Of a DNA stretch of 64,000 bases, positions 45,955-57,652 are shown in pieces. A model generated the notes under the pieces. It was not told where the DNA came from. It did no database searches and saw nothing but the letters and a program-made list of their open reading frames with translations. Origin of the DNA: Tenrec ecaudatus (Eukaryota > Chordata > Mammalia > Afrosoricida > Tenrecidae); contig NC_134542.1 of NCBI RefSeq assembly GCF_050624435.1, positions 108,483,677 to 108,547,676 of the forward strand, read 5' to 3'. The number at the start of each line of letters is the position of its first letter. Position 1 is the stretch's first letter. The position numbers and the translations under genes were made by a program.

Positions 45955-46584
45955 TATTTTTTTTTGCAAAGAAACAATGAGGTTTCGAAAAAGATATTTT
46001 GCAGCCAAAAATTAAATTAAAAAAACTAAGAAGATGGCGGAGGTTGTTTTGCGTTACATAATTATGTAGCTGCTGATGTTTGGGAGAATAATTTCCACAG
46101 GTGAGGATGAAGAATGGCTTTAATTAAATGCTAAAAAAACAGGAAGTAGTACAGATTGGCCACTTTCGGCAGTGTTAAAAAGAGCAACCACTTTAGCATG
46201 GTTATGGGCTGAGGGACAGCCTCCAACAGAGTAAGATATTGGCGATCTGGAATGCAGAGAGGAGAAATGGAACTGATGGGGAAAGATGGGAACAAGAGCA
46301 GGGATTTTTATGGCCTGGAAGTATTAGCACATTTATCTTCACAGGAGGACCGAGCACGTGAGAATACAGATGCTCTCACAGATGGACGGGAAGGGAGTGA
46401 AGTGTAGGGATTGGATCCTACCTCGTTACTTCTGTGGGGACATTTGGAAAATTAATTGAGACTCGTAAGGGGAGTTGGCAATTCCATTTTTTTCTGTAGA
46501 AATCAATGCGTTAAACTGAATGCTGTCAATGCATCAGCACTTCTCCAAATAAATAAGCTTTGATCAGATACATTAAAAAGGAAA
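45351..46584. other. Non-coding DNA; 98-codon open frame and a TG/TA microsatellite
   Basis: The plus-strand frame at 45394-45690 has no recognised motif. TG then TA repeats lie at about 45921-45953. Confidence 0.4.
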
Positions 46585-46995
46585 ATCGAACTAGTTGCCA
46601 TTGAGTACATTCTGACTTCTAGTAAACCTGTTACCAAAGCCAACCTCACTGCTCTTGTGTAGATGCTGACTCAGAGCGACCTTGTAGGACTGGGCAGAAC
46701 TGCCCTATGATTTACTGAGACTCAATCTTTAAGGAACAGAAAGCTTGGTCTTCCTCCCACTGACTAGGAGCAGCTGATGGTTTGGATCTTGCGGAGTGCA
46801 GCCCCAGGAGTAGCCTTATGCCACCAGGGCCTCCTGTAATCTAGAATAAAGCTTCCCCCGAGGTGCCCAGAGCTATCATTCTGCCCAGGAGCAGACTGTT
46901 GCATCCATGTAGCAGCTGGTGAGTTTGAACTGCTGACCTGCCTGTTAGCTGAGGTTTACTCCGCTCAGCCCCTGTCCCAGCAGAGCTCCTACCAA
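46585..46995 (-). mobile_element. Two adjacent old AfroSINE copies, reverse orientation
   Basis: First: AGTTGCCATTGAGTACATTC (tail), GACTCAGAGCGACCTTGTAGG, CTATGATTTACTGAGACTC. It is followed by CAGCTGATGGTTTGGATC (B box) and GCCACCAGGGCC (head) near 46820. A second, more decayed copy follows to about 46995 (CTGGTGAGTTTGAACTGC, then GACCTGCC). Confidence 0.65.
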
Positions 46996-47911
46996 ATATA
47001 CAGTTCACAAACAACATGGAAATGCAATTCCTTTGAGTGATTTGATGGTTTCTGTCTGTCTATCATTTTCACATTTATCTTATTTCAAAAAGAGGGAAAG
47101 TAAAGAAATAACACCCTATTTTATGAGGGTAAAGTTAACACAAAGACCGAATAAATAAAAGTCTGATGTGCAGACTTGTAAAAAGCATATATATGACAAA
47201 CACTTAAAAGCATATGATTCAGAGTAAAAATATGTGGTGGTACAGGAAATAGCAGAAAAAACTTAAAATTTTGTGGTAACTTCAAGATTGGCTCTGACAG
47301 GTCTATAGGAATGAAATTGCGACATCAGCTGAGATAAAAATAGGTTTGACTAAGGAACATTTGGATTTCAAATATCTAATAAATTGTGGCTGGCTGAAGT
47401 TAAAGTACTGCAGTGACACAGCTTGGTGCTAAATATTTAGAACACCTATCCCCGATTTCAAGCTAACTCCCATTGGCAGGGACTGCCCTTTCCACCAGAG
47501 TGATTTCTTTCTAGGTCACGAGTCCTGGGCATTTCGTCTCTAATAACAACCTGACACAAACAACTCTATTACGCTTGCCTCGCACCATACTCCACCCCCA
47601 CCACCAATCCACCCTGTGCCTGTATTAGTTGGCTTTCTGTTTGAAATATTCTCTGAAGGTTAAATTCAGCAATCAGTAGCTAAATACTGTGTACGGTAGA
47701 GCTTATGTTTCTTTCTAAAAGGTCCCTTCATAATTGCCTAGCCCCAGAGATTAATCATTCCATTGTCATCACCTTTTCAGGATCAGCTTAGTAGTAAAAG
47801 TTTTGGGACCATTTATCACTTAAAATATTATGCACTACTCAAAGGATGAAAATCGTTATTAAATATATAAGTCCTTCATGACTCTAGTCCGTAAATTCAC
47901 TTAAATTAAAA
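46996..47911. other. Non-coding DNA, nothing recognised
   Basis: No gene or repeat supported. Confidence 0.5.
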
Positions 47912-47916
47912 CCAAC
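47912..47916 (+). repeat. 5-bp target-site duplication, left, of the solo LTR
   Basis: CCAAC, repeated at 48419-48423. Confidence 0.7.
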
Positions 47917-48418
47917 TGTGTTAGTCTGAGTATTTTAGAGAAACAAATCCACAGAAACTCGCATGTATAAAAGAGAGTTTTATATAAAAGCTAAGTGTAC
48001 ATCAAGAAAACATCCCAACCCAGTGCTGCCCAAGCCCACAAGTCCAACATTAGCCCATATGTCTAACACCAATCCACAAAGTCCTCCTCCATCTCACAAA
48101 ACACACAGAGTGATGCCAACTGCAGTGAGCATGTAAGCATCTAAGCATTGGCAGGGGTCTCCACATGGCTGCTCCAGCACCCAGGGCTGCATCGGGGTAG
48201 GTCCATATGGCTTCTTCTTAGGGATGTCTTGCAGAAAGTGAGCCTTGACAGCTGAAGCAGGGAGCTGGCTAAAGCAGCTGCACCCTGTTCCCACAATCAG
48301 AAATCAAGAGACTGGAGAACTAGAGAGGCGAGGCTCACTGAGCCATTTATCCCTCCACCCTTCAATTAACCCCACCTATGTTTATCGGCCAGGTTGGCAC
48401 CATAAACAAACTACCTCA
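47917..48418 (-). mobile_element. Solo LTR, ERVL/MaLR-like (family A), best preserved
   Basis: 502 bp with TGTGTTAGTC...CTACCTCA ends on the plus strand, and the 5-bp duplication CCAAC on both sides, the size expected for ERVL-class integration. Aligns end to end with 32869-33385 and, apart from a gap, with 2193-2620. No internal retroviral genes. Confidence 0.85.
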
Positions 48419-48423
48419 CCAAC
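48419..48423 (+). repeat. 5-bp target-site duplication, right, of the solo LTR
   Basis: CCAAC, partner of 47912-47916. Confidence 0.7.
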
Positions 48424-50299
48424 AATATGTTTGGCAGTGGTAATTCAATTTATATTTCTTGCTTAAATAACCCTCTTTCTAACTGATTGAAAACATATTT
48501 GCAAATGGTTTCTATAGGCGCTGTCTTGAAGAAATGCATTCTACAGACATTATGGTGTAGGGTCTTACGGTTTAAGAAAGACATTGAAAGGAGTTTATGT
48601 TCACTGTATATGTTAAATAATCAAAACAATTAAACTCAAATGCAATAGGACATGCAGAATATATTTTTTACCAAGGAAAGAATATGTGTTATTTTCAGTG
48701 GGTGGGGGAGAAAATGTCAGTCAGGGCTTGGTTAGCTTGGATAAAGAATAGGTCTTCTTTAGGATTCTAGCCAGTTCAACCTCTTAGATGTTCACGTTGT
48801 AACCAGAGGTAATTGGAGCAGGTTGTTTTAATTTAATTTAATCCCTTTACCTTTATTATTAAGAAAAATAGATTAAATACATGGCAGAGTATTATGGGGG
48901 GGGGAGGGAATTGCACCTAAGGATAAAAAAATCTGGATTCTGAGTTATCTCAATGAAATGCTGTGGTGAAACAAGTATTAAGAAAAACAGGATGGATTTT
49001 CCAAAGGTTACACATGCCAGAAAAAATTGACCTGGGACTTAGAAATAAGACATGTTTAGAAATAGGACATGTTTAGAAATAGGACAGCTCTGGAATTCTA
49101 AGGAACAGGGATTTATTTTTGTCCTGTCTGTTTACTATGTGATTGGTTTCTCTATTTGAATATTTCTCTTTTACCTTCCTGGTAAAATGTTTGCTTGTTG
49201 GTTTGTGTACGATAATATATTTAAAGTGGATATATATATATGTATATATATATATATTTATATTAAATCTCTATCATTTATTGACTAAGTGATACTATAA
49301 GTGGAATAAAGAAATTTCATCAAGATACAAGTCTGGCAAACAAGGATCAGAAAGGATGTTCTGCATCTCACACTGAAGTCTTTGAAGGCATGATGATATA
49401 TCCACCCCACCCCAAAACAAACCAATAAACAAAACACAGAATGATGGGGAAACAAAACCCAACAATAACAAAAAGAACCTGTTAATAGCAAGTGCTGGTA
49501 TTGAGCAATGTGAACTCATACTTGCTGATGGTGACGTAAAACGACACACTTCTTCAGGGAAATCATTTGAATGATTTTTAAATTAAAAATTACATATACA
49601 ACGTGATCCTGGAATCCTGCTCTTAGGCATTTACAAAATTAGATATCAAGAATACTTTTAAAATAGTCAAAGCTAGAAAACAATGCGAAATTTCCAGTGT
49701 GTGCACAAACTTTATCCCATATATCAAATGGAATACTGCTTCGTAAGAGAACGGGAACCATTATTTGTACATACACTAGCTCAGGAAAGGTGCAAATGCA
49801 TTTCCCTGTGAGAATCGGTGAGGTTCAAAGGCTGCACACACTGTTGCTTCCATGATATGACATTCTGGACAAGATAGAATTATAGGACTGATTGCCAAGA
49901 GTGGAGTTCATGGGAATGTTGACTACAAAATAACAGGAAGTGATGTTTGGGGTTGTTCAACATGTCACTTGTGTGGATGGCTGGAAATGGATTTCATAAG
50001 ACAAAAAGCGGTGTCAGCCGTGCTGCCGTACCTACGTGCACAGGTTTGCGCCAAACCAAGCATGCTGAAACAGGTCTCTGGCTCAGCAGATGGCTTCCAC
50101 AAGTCTCTCAGCAATACACCTGTCTTAATCTCACCAGAGTGCACGTCCACCAACAAAAAGACCCCATCAAAATAGTGGTTCCCAGGGGACCTGCTGCCAC
50201 AGTTAAAATCAAGGAAGAAGGCTCAGCTCACGGGGTTATGGTGACTGAGAGACTACTGAGAAGGAAATGAAACATGCCGAAAACGACGTGCGCTCCCTT
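48424..50299. other. Mostly unique non-coding DNA
   Basis: No gene. Holds a 17-bp tandem repeat at 49040-49085 and TA-rich repeats near 49231-49257. Short open frames near 49947-50270 have no recognised motif. Confidence 0.5.
49040..49085 (+). repeat. 17-bp tandem repeat, 2.7 units
   Basis: Unit TAGAAATAGGACATGTT, repeated with one change. Confidence 0.85.
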
Positions 50300-51120
50300 T
50301 TATTCAAAACGGACCGCGCGATGCTTTCTTTCTCGGTCCCTCCTTGAGGATTAGGACCCTGTTCGCTTGTTCTCATATTGGAATTCTCTGCCACCATCAA
50401 GTGAGCCCCTCTAGTTTCCCTGTTCCCACAAGGCAGGGTCAGACATTCCTCCATGCTCCATCCGTCTGCTCCTTTCAGACAGCAACATTCCCCCCATGCC
50501 GCTCTGCGTCTACGCTGGGCTCAGTCATCTGTTCCAACATCCAGTCGAGTTCACAGACCCTCCTCAGAATGACGCTGGTTTCTTCAGGAGGTGACTGGGT
50601 TTCTGAGCGCCAGGGTCAGCACACAGTAAGGGCGCAGTCACTGACCCAGGGTCACAACTCCCCTCAGCCAGCAGCCACGCTTTCCTTGCTCCTCCGTGTC
50701 TCAGCCACATGGTCTCGTGGCTTCTGTCTCTGTGGGCCAGAAGCCCACCCGACCCGTCCACCTGTCACTGATGCTCACAGTCTCATAGTCTAGGGACAGA
50801 TGAGGCGAAGGTGCTCCTCCTCTGAGTCTCCGTGTCACTGACTCTGGTGCATCTGGTCTTCAAGATCTCCGCCACTTCAGACAAAGATCTCGGACACGCT
50901 CCTCCAGGGCCCCTAGGGCCTCTCTCTTTGTCCGAGATGACTGTGGACACTGAAGAAGGACCTTAATGAGGCATGTACTTTGTCTTTTAGCTGACCATAT
51001 CCCCAGGAAACAAAGGATGGTGTCTTCAGTCACACCCTCTACTAAAATAGAGTCTAAAGATGTCCTCACGGAAATAAAGGGTCTGACTTAGTTCACAACC
51101 TCTACTAACGTCAGGACTTT
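50300..51120 (-). mobile_element. LTR-like element, family C, second copy (tentative)
   Basis: Higher GC than its flanks. It shares the TC(C/T)GCCACTT(C/T)AGACAA(A/G)GATCT block and some further blocks with 42418-42713. A 149-codon open frame on the plus strand has no recognised motif. Strand and ends are inferred only from the match. Confidence 0.4.
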
Positions 51121-51564
51121 AGTATAGCAGAAAATGCCCTTCAATATTGGATCATAATCACCAGCATAGAGTTCACAATTATAGTACATCACATAAGGAA
51201 TTATGGCTATATTGATTGGACCATATTAATTGATACATCTCTAGATGCTATTCGGTAATACATCACAACTGAATGAATGGCTAGTGAGAATTTGTAATTT
51301 GGTGAAATACAAACTCTACATAGAAATTAGATAAAGACAAATCTACTCAAATGTTCTTAAGGGTGATACGTTGAAATATTGAAATACACAAACGTGAATA
51401 TAATGTAGTTGCTCACACTCACTTACCTGGAGCACCAGATAAACACTTGACACAACCCATTTCTCTAACGATTCTAGCCAAAGTGTCCTACGAGGCCATT
51501 GTCACTGTGAGGCGTAGTTACCAGGATGGCACACAGTAACAGCATGTTTAACCTAATGGGCCAT
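51121..51564. other. Non-coding DNA, nothing recognised
   Basis: AT-rich; no gene or repeat supported. Confidence 0.45.
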
Positions 51565-51735
51565 GGTGGTACATAGTTATGTACTTGGCTGTTGACCCTA
51601 GGATTGGAAGTTTAACCCCACCAGCGGCTCTGTGGAAGAAAAGACCTGGCAATCTGAACCTATAAGGGTTACAGCCTAGAAAATACTATGAGCTTGTTCT
51701 CTGTTACACTGCCTTACTCTGAATCACCCATTGAA
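51565..51735 (+). mobile_element. AfroSINE, diverged
   Basis: CATGGTGGTACATAGTTATG head, GGATTGGAAGTTTAACCCC B box, CCAGCGGCTCTGTGGAAG middle. The tail is degraded. Confidence 0.7.
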
Positions 51736-51739
51736 AATC

Positions 51740-53008
51740 AGCTTAATGAAGTCCTTCATTTCATTGAATTCCTAGCTACTTTGAAGACAGTTTAAAAAAA
51801 AGCTCCAGGGACTTATGGAATACCAGTTGAAATGTTTCAATAAGCTGATGAAGCTCTGGGAGAACTTATTCATCCATGACAAGAAATTTGGAAGGTAGCT
51901 ACTTGGCCAACCAACTGGAAGAGACATGTATTCGTGCCTGAGCGTTCCAAAGAAAAGTGATCCAATAGAATGTGGAAATTATCCAACGACATTATCAGTA
52001 TAATGTACAAATAAAACTTTGCTGAAGATCAGTCAACAGTGGTTACATCAGTACATGTACAGGGAGCCTCTGGGAATTCCAAAGAGGACTCAGCACTAGG
52101 GACATCTTTGCTGGCATAAGATGAAACTTGGCTGAAAGCAGAGACCATCAGAAAGATATTTACTTGCGTTTTATGAACTAAGCCAAGGCATTCAGCTGTG
52201 TGGATTAGAATAAACTATGGACACTGTGGATTAGGGTAGGAGTTCTAGCACACTTCATTGTGGTGATGCAAAACATACCAAGGACAACGAAGCATTCTTT
52301 GAGATAGAACAGTGGGATACTGCCTGGTTTAAAATCAGGAAAGGTGATTGTACCTTTAAGGGTTGTATCTTACTTATTCAGGATTCACCATACTTATTCA
52401 GTCTGTATGCTCATCAAATAATCTGAAAAACTGAACTCCACGAAGAAGAATATTGCATCAGGATTAAAGAAAGGCTAATTGTCAATTTGGGATATGCAGA
52501 TGGCACAACCCCGAAAACAAAAAGGACTTGAATGCATGCGGATGAAGATCAAGTACTGGAGACTTCATGAATGGATTGCAACTCGGTGTAAAGAAAATAA
52601 AAGTCCCCCAAACTGGACAAATAGACAACATCATGATAGATGGAGAAAAGCTTAGTGTTGTCAAATATCTCCTTTTACTTGGACCCACAAGCAATGATCA
52701 TGTAAGCAGTAGTTACAAAATCAAATGGCATCTTGCATCGGGCAAATATGCTACAAAAGATCCCTTCAGAGATTTGCAGAGCACGTTGAAGATTAAAGTG
52801 CACCTGACCCAAGTCTTGGTGTTTTCAGATGCCTCATATGCAAAGGAAAGTTAGCTGGACCATGTATAAAGATGGCTGCAGAATAATTTTTGTATTTGGA
52901 TTATTTGTTGGTGGAAAATGTTGAAAGTACCCCAAGATCCTTAGACAGTGAGAAGAACAAGCATATGTGTCTTGGAAGAGGGATAGCCAGAATGTGCCTT
53001 AGCATCGA
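51740..53008 (+). mobile_element. RTE-type LINE, reverse-transcriptase region, decayed
   Basis: Translation across frames shows the RT order: a GT..YTNEM-like start region, GNSKEDSALGTS (the NSKR-type strand), a F.NYAKAFSC segment, and the catalytic box at 52490-52510 reading Gly-Tyr-Ala-Asp-Gly-Thr-Thr. The second catalytic Asp of YADD has become Gly. Later blocks (ACCATGTATAAAGATGGCTG, GAGAAGAACAAGCATATG, AGCCAGAATGTGCC) follow in order. Many stops; inactive. An LTR interrupts it at 53009. Confidence 0.8.
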
Positions 53009-53416
53009 GGATGGTGCGTTAGTCTGGGTTGGCTAGAGAAACCAATCCAGAGACACGCATGTATGGGTGAGAGAGAACTTTATATCAGGAAGTAAGTATG
53101 CATCAATAAAACATCCCAGCCCAGTCCAGATCAAGTCCATAATTTCGATATGAGCTCATAAATCCATTAGCCCATGAATTCCTCTTCAGACACATGCAGC
53201 ACATGCAAGACTATCACAGGCCGGTGGGTGCAAAGTCTTGTGGATCCATTGGCAGTGGAAGCATCTCCAGGGCTCTGGCTGCCATCAGCACGGCCTGTCA
53301 ACAGGAATGTGAAGCAGAAAGGGAGCATGTGATCCTCCTCCCAGGAGAAAAAGAGGACGTTCCCAGAATCCTGGTGGGTGTTACCTTGTGACCTGATGGA
53401 CAGGCTAGAGTCCACA
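53009..53416 (-). mobile_element. LTR inserted in the RTE element (subfamily related to A)
   Basis: The left end TGCGTTAGTCTGGG and the early blocks (TAGAGAAACCAATCCAGAGA, ACATCCCAGCCCAGTCC) match family A; the right end (CTAGAGTCCACA) differs. RTE sequence lies on both sides. No target duplication could be confirmed. Confidence 0.7.
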
Positions 53417-53620
53417 CCTACATTCTATTCATTAAGTTGGCCAGTCCTTGGAAAAGGACATCAAGCTTGGTAAAGTGTAGAAGAGGAATGCCACCAAGGA
53501 GAAGGTCTCCACACATAGCAGCAATGGGAAGACGGCAGAGGACAGGGCAGTGTTTGGCGCTGTTGAGCTATGGGTTGGAATGGACTGCACGAAACAGTGA
53601 CCACAACATATGTATTCTAA
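53417..53620 (+). mobile_element. RTE-type LINE 3' end, after the LTR
   Basis: CCAGTCCTTGGAAAAGGACATC, GCTTGGTAAAGTGTAG, CAGCAATGGGAAGACGGC and GGACAGGGCAGTGTTTGG are the RTE 3' region that should follow 53008 directly. Confidence 0.75.
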
Positions 53621-53741
53621 CTCAAACTCCCGGCACAAAGCTCCCCTCGGTTTATGAACAAAACATACAAATTCCTGATCAAAGAAACTTTGTCTCAGTA
53701 CATAGATCAAAGGCAAACAGGGAGAGAGTATTTGCAAATTC

Positions 53742-53960
53742 AGGAGCCCTGGTGATTCAATGGTTAAGTGCTTAATTGCTAACTCAAACGTTAGCGGTTT
53801 GCACCCACCAGCCAACCCTGAGGAGGGAGGGCTGTGTGTGTGGCTCTCTGATTCCACAAAGACTTGCAGCCTTGTGACTCTCGTCCTGCGAGGTGCTTCT
53901 ACTCTGGCCTATAGGGTCTCTCTAAGTCGGAATATACCGAATTGGAGTGTTTGCGGTGGG
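53742..53960 (+). mobile_element. AfroSINE, near full length
   Basis: GAGCCCTGGTGATTCAATGG head, GTTAGCGGTTTGCACCCACC B box, an extended middle, CGAGGTGCTTCTACTCTGG, and TCTAAGTCGGAATATACCG tail. A G-rich run at about 53956-53980 follows. Confidence 0.88.
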
Positions 53961-54059
53961 TGGGGGGGGAGGGCGGGGGGGTGTTATTACTATAGAACAA
54001 TGAATTATTTAATGTGACGCTTCTAGCAAACATATCTTAACTCTCACCAAATACCCTTT

Positions 54060-54650
54060 TCCTGCATGGAACTGGTAAGAAGGTGCGGGGAGGTACTGAT
54101 AGGATTCACCTGTGCGTAATGAGCCTGTGAGGAGCTGGAGGAGGGCTCTCTTTACCAGCAAGGGTCAGGCGGGGAGCGCATCCTCTGGGTCTGAGATGCC
54201 TGTACAGCGAAGCTCTTGGGTCCAGAAGACAGCTCTACCATCAGAGGAAGCACAGCAGAACCAGGAGCCAGGTCGTGGAGCAGAGTGATGGACATTCTGA
54301 CCATGGGGTGAGAACAGGGCGGTATACTGTTATTCAGGATGTTTGCTTATGGAGAGCGGTGCCTCTAAGCAGTTAATTCAGGGGGCTGGGCTTGTTGACA
54401 CATGGAACTTGACCTGAATGCCTTCAAGGTGAGGCTTCCAGTGGGGTTGTATGCCCCTTTGGGCGTTGATTAGCAGGCATGAAAGGACTTTGTGACAGGT
54501 CCGATGAGCAACTCTCCTGACCATTTCTCGCTAGCAGTGCAACTGGTTACTTTCCCTAGTAAGCCCTTGAGTCACGATTTGTTTCTGTGAGTTCTGTGTA
54601 GCCGTGGCCATGGATATTGATCCTAGAGAGGTAAATAAAGAACATTAACG
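54060..54650 (+). mobile_element. LTR-like element, family B, copy 3, plus orientation
   Basis: Matches the reverse complement of 21480-22150 over long blocks: GGAGCCAGGTCGTGGAGCAG, TTCAGGGGGCTGGGCTTG, GAATGCCTTCAAGGTGAGG, GTATGCCCCTTTGGG and TTAGCAGGCATGAAAGG. AATAAA at about 54635 is the likely polyadenylation signal of the LTR. Confidence 0.65.
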
Positions 54651-54715
54651 AAGACAACACAGCTGCTAGATGCAAGCTCCGGGCTTTCTATCAGAATCCC
54701 ACTCTTAGGCTATGT

Positions 54716-54965
54716 GGCCTGTCACGTTGGTTCCAACACATAGTTCCCGTATGCATGACAGAACAAAGCACTGCCTGGGCCTGTGGTATACTCAAAATTG
54801 TCCTTTGCTCGAGCCCATTACTGCGGCCACTGTGTCAATCCATCTTGCTGAGGGCCCCCTTGTCTTTAGCTGCCCTCTGCAAAGTATGATAACCTATTCC
54901 AGGGATGGGTTTCTCTCTACAACATGCCCAAAGTACGTGAGATAAAGTGTGGTCTAGGCATATTA
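54716..54965 (-). mobile_element. RTE-type LINE 3' end, reverse orientation
   Basis: ACGTTGGTTCCAACACATAG, GACAGAACAAAGCACTGCC, GAGCCCATTACTGCGGCC, TGTGTCAATCCATCTTGC and CATGCCCAAAGTACGTGAG follow the reversed RTE 3' end from its terminus inward. Confidence 0.75.
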
Positions 54966-55074
54966 TTTATTTGCCTCTCCATGTCCTAAATGAAAGAAGT
55001 GATAACTAGAGTAGGAATCTCAGTGGATTATTGTATGGAATAATTGGATACATGTTTTTCAGAAATCTAAAATA

Positions 55075-55381
55075 GAATCTGGTATATATTTAGCCCCTTC
55101 CCCCCGAGGGATGCATAACAGAAATGTGGGTGAAGGGAGACAATGGACAGGGTTAGACACAAAATAACAACAATAATATAAAATTGATCAAGCATTCGCA
55201 AAGGTGGGAGGGTGGGGGAAGGAGTGGACAAAAGAGGAGCTGATACCAAGGGTTCAAGTAGAAAGAAAATGCTTTGGAAACATTGATGGCAACTTATGTA
55301 CAAGTGTGCTTAATACAATTGAGTGATGGATTGTTATGAGACTTGTAAAAGTCCCCCAATAAAATTATTAATAATAAAATA
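55075..55381 (+). mobile_element. L1 3' UTR, sense orientation
   Basis: CCCCGAGGGATGCATAACAG, GGGTGAAGGGAGACAATGG, G-rich tract near 55200-55232, GCTGATACCAAGGGTTCAAG, TATGAGACTTGTAAAAGTCC, CCCCAATAAAATTATT. The A tail is interrupted by T. Confidence 0.78.
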
Positions 55382-56619
55382 AAAGAACGACCCCCCCCCA
55401 AAATCTCTTGATAGAAGTCAGTTACTGACAGTCTGTTTTAGAGTGTAGTACATATGCCATGGGCACGTTTGTCCTAGTTGCTTGACAGAGAAAGATGGAG
55501 ATATGTCTCCTTCTTGATCCTTATGGTGCCATCTCCAGACATACAGACTGTGACTATATCCCATTGCAAGATTACAAAATAAATAAAACAGCATGGCTGG
55601 GTTTGAACACTTTTTCACCATAGTATTTGAGAACGGAGCATTACCTATCAATTTTCATGTCTTTGATTACAAATGAAAGTATTGGACTGCAAGACTTTGG
55701 ATGTTTTTCCATCGGGGTTGCAGCCTGTGTACCCGTAGTGGATGGCTGTAGCAGACTGACTGCTGTCGGCGAGAGGCCATGTCCGTGCAGTCAGACATGG
55801 CACTCACATTGGCCTGCAGAGGACATGCAGGTTCCCCTCATCTGCTTCATCAGCGTAAGGGTGACCTTTTGCAATTCGGTATGAATTACAAAATCATTTC
55901 TAGCTTCTACAGTGAATAGATCATATTCTTGTAGCTCCCGTAAAAGTCAGACTTGCTGTCAACTTGAGAAATTTTGGCTTGGTGCTCATGTTTCTCTTTC
56001 CCTGTCAGGGAAGAAAGGCCATCTTTCTTATGGGAGGACAAGATGTACTACTAGAAAATATCATGAAAAATAGCCTATTCCAGGGCCCAAGCACACTCCA
56101 CACGGCAGAGTCAAAAGCAAAAACAAGAAAAGATTATAATTCTGTATGCAAATAGCCAAACTGTGTTTTAATATCTCCTTCAATATCTTTACAAAAGATG
56201 AAAGTTGGACCATATCCTTTAGAACAACACTCTTGCCCCATTCCTACCAACATATAATTTTTACTGCTAGGAGGACATTGGATTAAATGCCAATACTTAT
56301 ACTTATCTATTGGGCTAACTTTTTAAAATTAGCCTCTCAGTACATTTACCTCATACTAAGTAGTTTATTAAATTTAGCCCCTATAGGTTTGTTGAGATCA
56401 GAAGTATATACATTCCAAATAGATTTCATAATGGACTCCAGATTTTCTAGCACCATATGGGCTGAATGAACCCCCTAGAACTATTACAGTCAGGAAATAT
56501 TTAAACCTGAAACCTAAAAGATCACTGAAGTAGTCTAAAAGCTAAACAATAAGTTAACTAGTAAAATACGTAAGTGTCCCTTGAGCATTATCCTTTCCTA
56601 AGAACTACCTACCTAGAAG
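55382..56619. other. Non-coding DNA, nothing recognised
   Basis: No gene or repeat supported. Confidence 0.45.
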
Positions 56620-56775
56620 GGATCCATGTGGTGTCGGACGACTGATTATCAGGTCAGCAATTTAAACCCATCAGTAGTAACTCGGGAAGAAGGGAGACTC
56701 TCTGCTCCTATAAAGGTTTGCAACCTGGACGACACCATGATTTGGACCAGCCTTGATGACAGTAGGCGACGCCTT
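56620..56775 (+). mobile_element. AfroSINE, diverged
   Basis: GGATCCATGTGGTGTCGGAC head, CAGGTCAGCAATTTAAACCC B box, CTGCTCCTATAAAGGTTTGC and a degraded tail with CTTGATGACAGTAGG. Confidence 0.7.
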
Positions 56776-56949
56776 CTTGGGAAACTAGATCGGAACCCTC
56801 ATGGGCAGAGATTTTATGTTTCTGGGGAAGAGGGAACTCAGACAAAAGGGGGCGCATGGTGGCACAGCTGAAAATATGCTATCAATGTTACTAAATCGAA
56901 CATGCAGGACCTTTTGAATTGTACATTGTATGTGTTCTCAACACCAACA

Positions 56950-57135
56950 GGGAGCCGTGGAAGTGTGGTCTTCATGGGCTGGGCTGTGATCGGCAAGGTC
57001 GGCAGATGGAAACCCCAGTCACTGAGGGAGAGAGATGGGGCTCACTCCTCCTGCAAGCCTTCCCTTCCCGACACCCACAGGCATGCTCTACACTGACCTC
57101 GAGGGTGGCTATGAGTTAGCATCAAGTCAGTATTA
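56950..57135 (+). mobile_element. AfroSINE, diverged
   Basis: GGGAGCCGTGGAAGTGTGG head, GGCAAGGTCGGCAGATGG and GAAACCCC (B box), GAGGGAGAGAGATGGGGC middle, TGGCTATGAGTTAGCATC tail. Confidence 0.65.
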
Positions 57136-57233
57136 GGGACTCTGGTTTTGGAGTTTTCAACCAAAGAAAACACATGCTTTTGTTGTTGTTGTTGTTGTTG
57201 TTTTTCCTTTTTTTGGTAATTCATATATTTATT

Positions 57234-57540
57234 TTTAAAAATCATTTTATTGGGGGCTCTTATACCTCTTATAGCATTCCATACATCAATTATATCAAGC
57301 ATATTTGTACATATGTTGCCATCATCATTTCCAAAACATTTTATACTTGAGCCCTTGGTATCAGCCTCTCTTTTTACCTCTCCTCCTCTACCCTCCCACC
57401 CTCTTGAGTCCTTGATCAATTTTATATTGCTATTATTTCATATCTTACACTGTCCCTTGTCTCCCTTCACCCACATTCCTGTTATTTGTCTCCTTGGGGG
57501 GTGCTATATAGCCAACCTTGTGATGGGTTCCCTTTTTCTT
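57234..57540 (-). mobile_element. L1 3' UTR fragment
   Basis: ATCATTTTATTGGGGGCTC, GCATTCCATACATCAATTAT, TTGCCATCATCATTTCC, TACACTGTCCCTTGTCTCCC, AACCTTGTGATGGGTTCCC. A TTG-repeat and T-rich sequence precede it at 57179-57235. Confidence 0.78.
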
Positions 57541-57542
57541 TT

Positions 57543-57652
57543 TTAGAAAATATTTTATTGGGAGCTCTTACACATATCATAACATCAATCACATAAAACA
57601 GTATCATTCAATTGCTACCACAGTTGGTTTCAAAACATTTTCTTATTTTTTA
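57543..57652 (-). mobile_element. Second L1 3' end directly next to the previous one
   Basis: T-rich start, AAATATTTTATTGGGAGCTC, CATCAATCACATAAAACAG and CAAAACATTTTC. The reversed poly-A end touches the broken end of 57234-57540, suggesting one L1 inserted at or in the other. Confidence 0.7.

Noticed and set aside
50344-50793. 149-codon plus-strand open frame
   Set aside because: Falls in an LTR-like GC-rich segment and has no recognisable domain.
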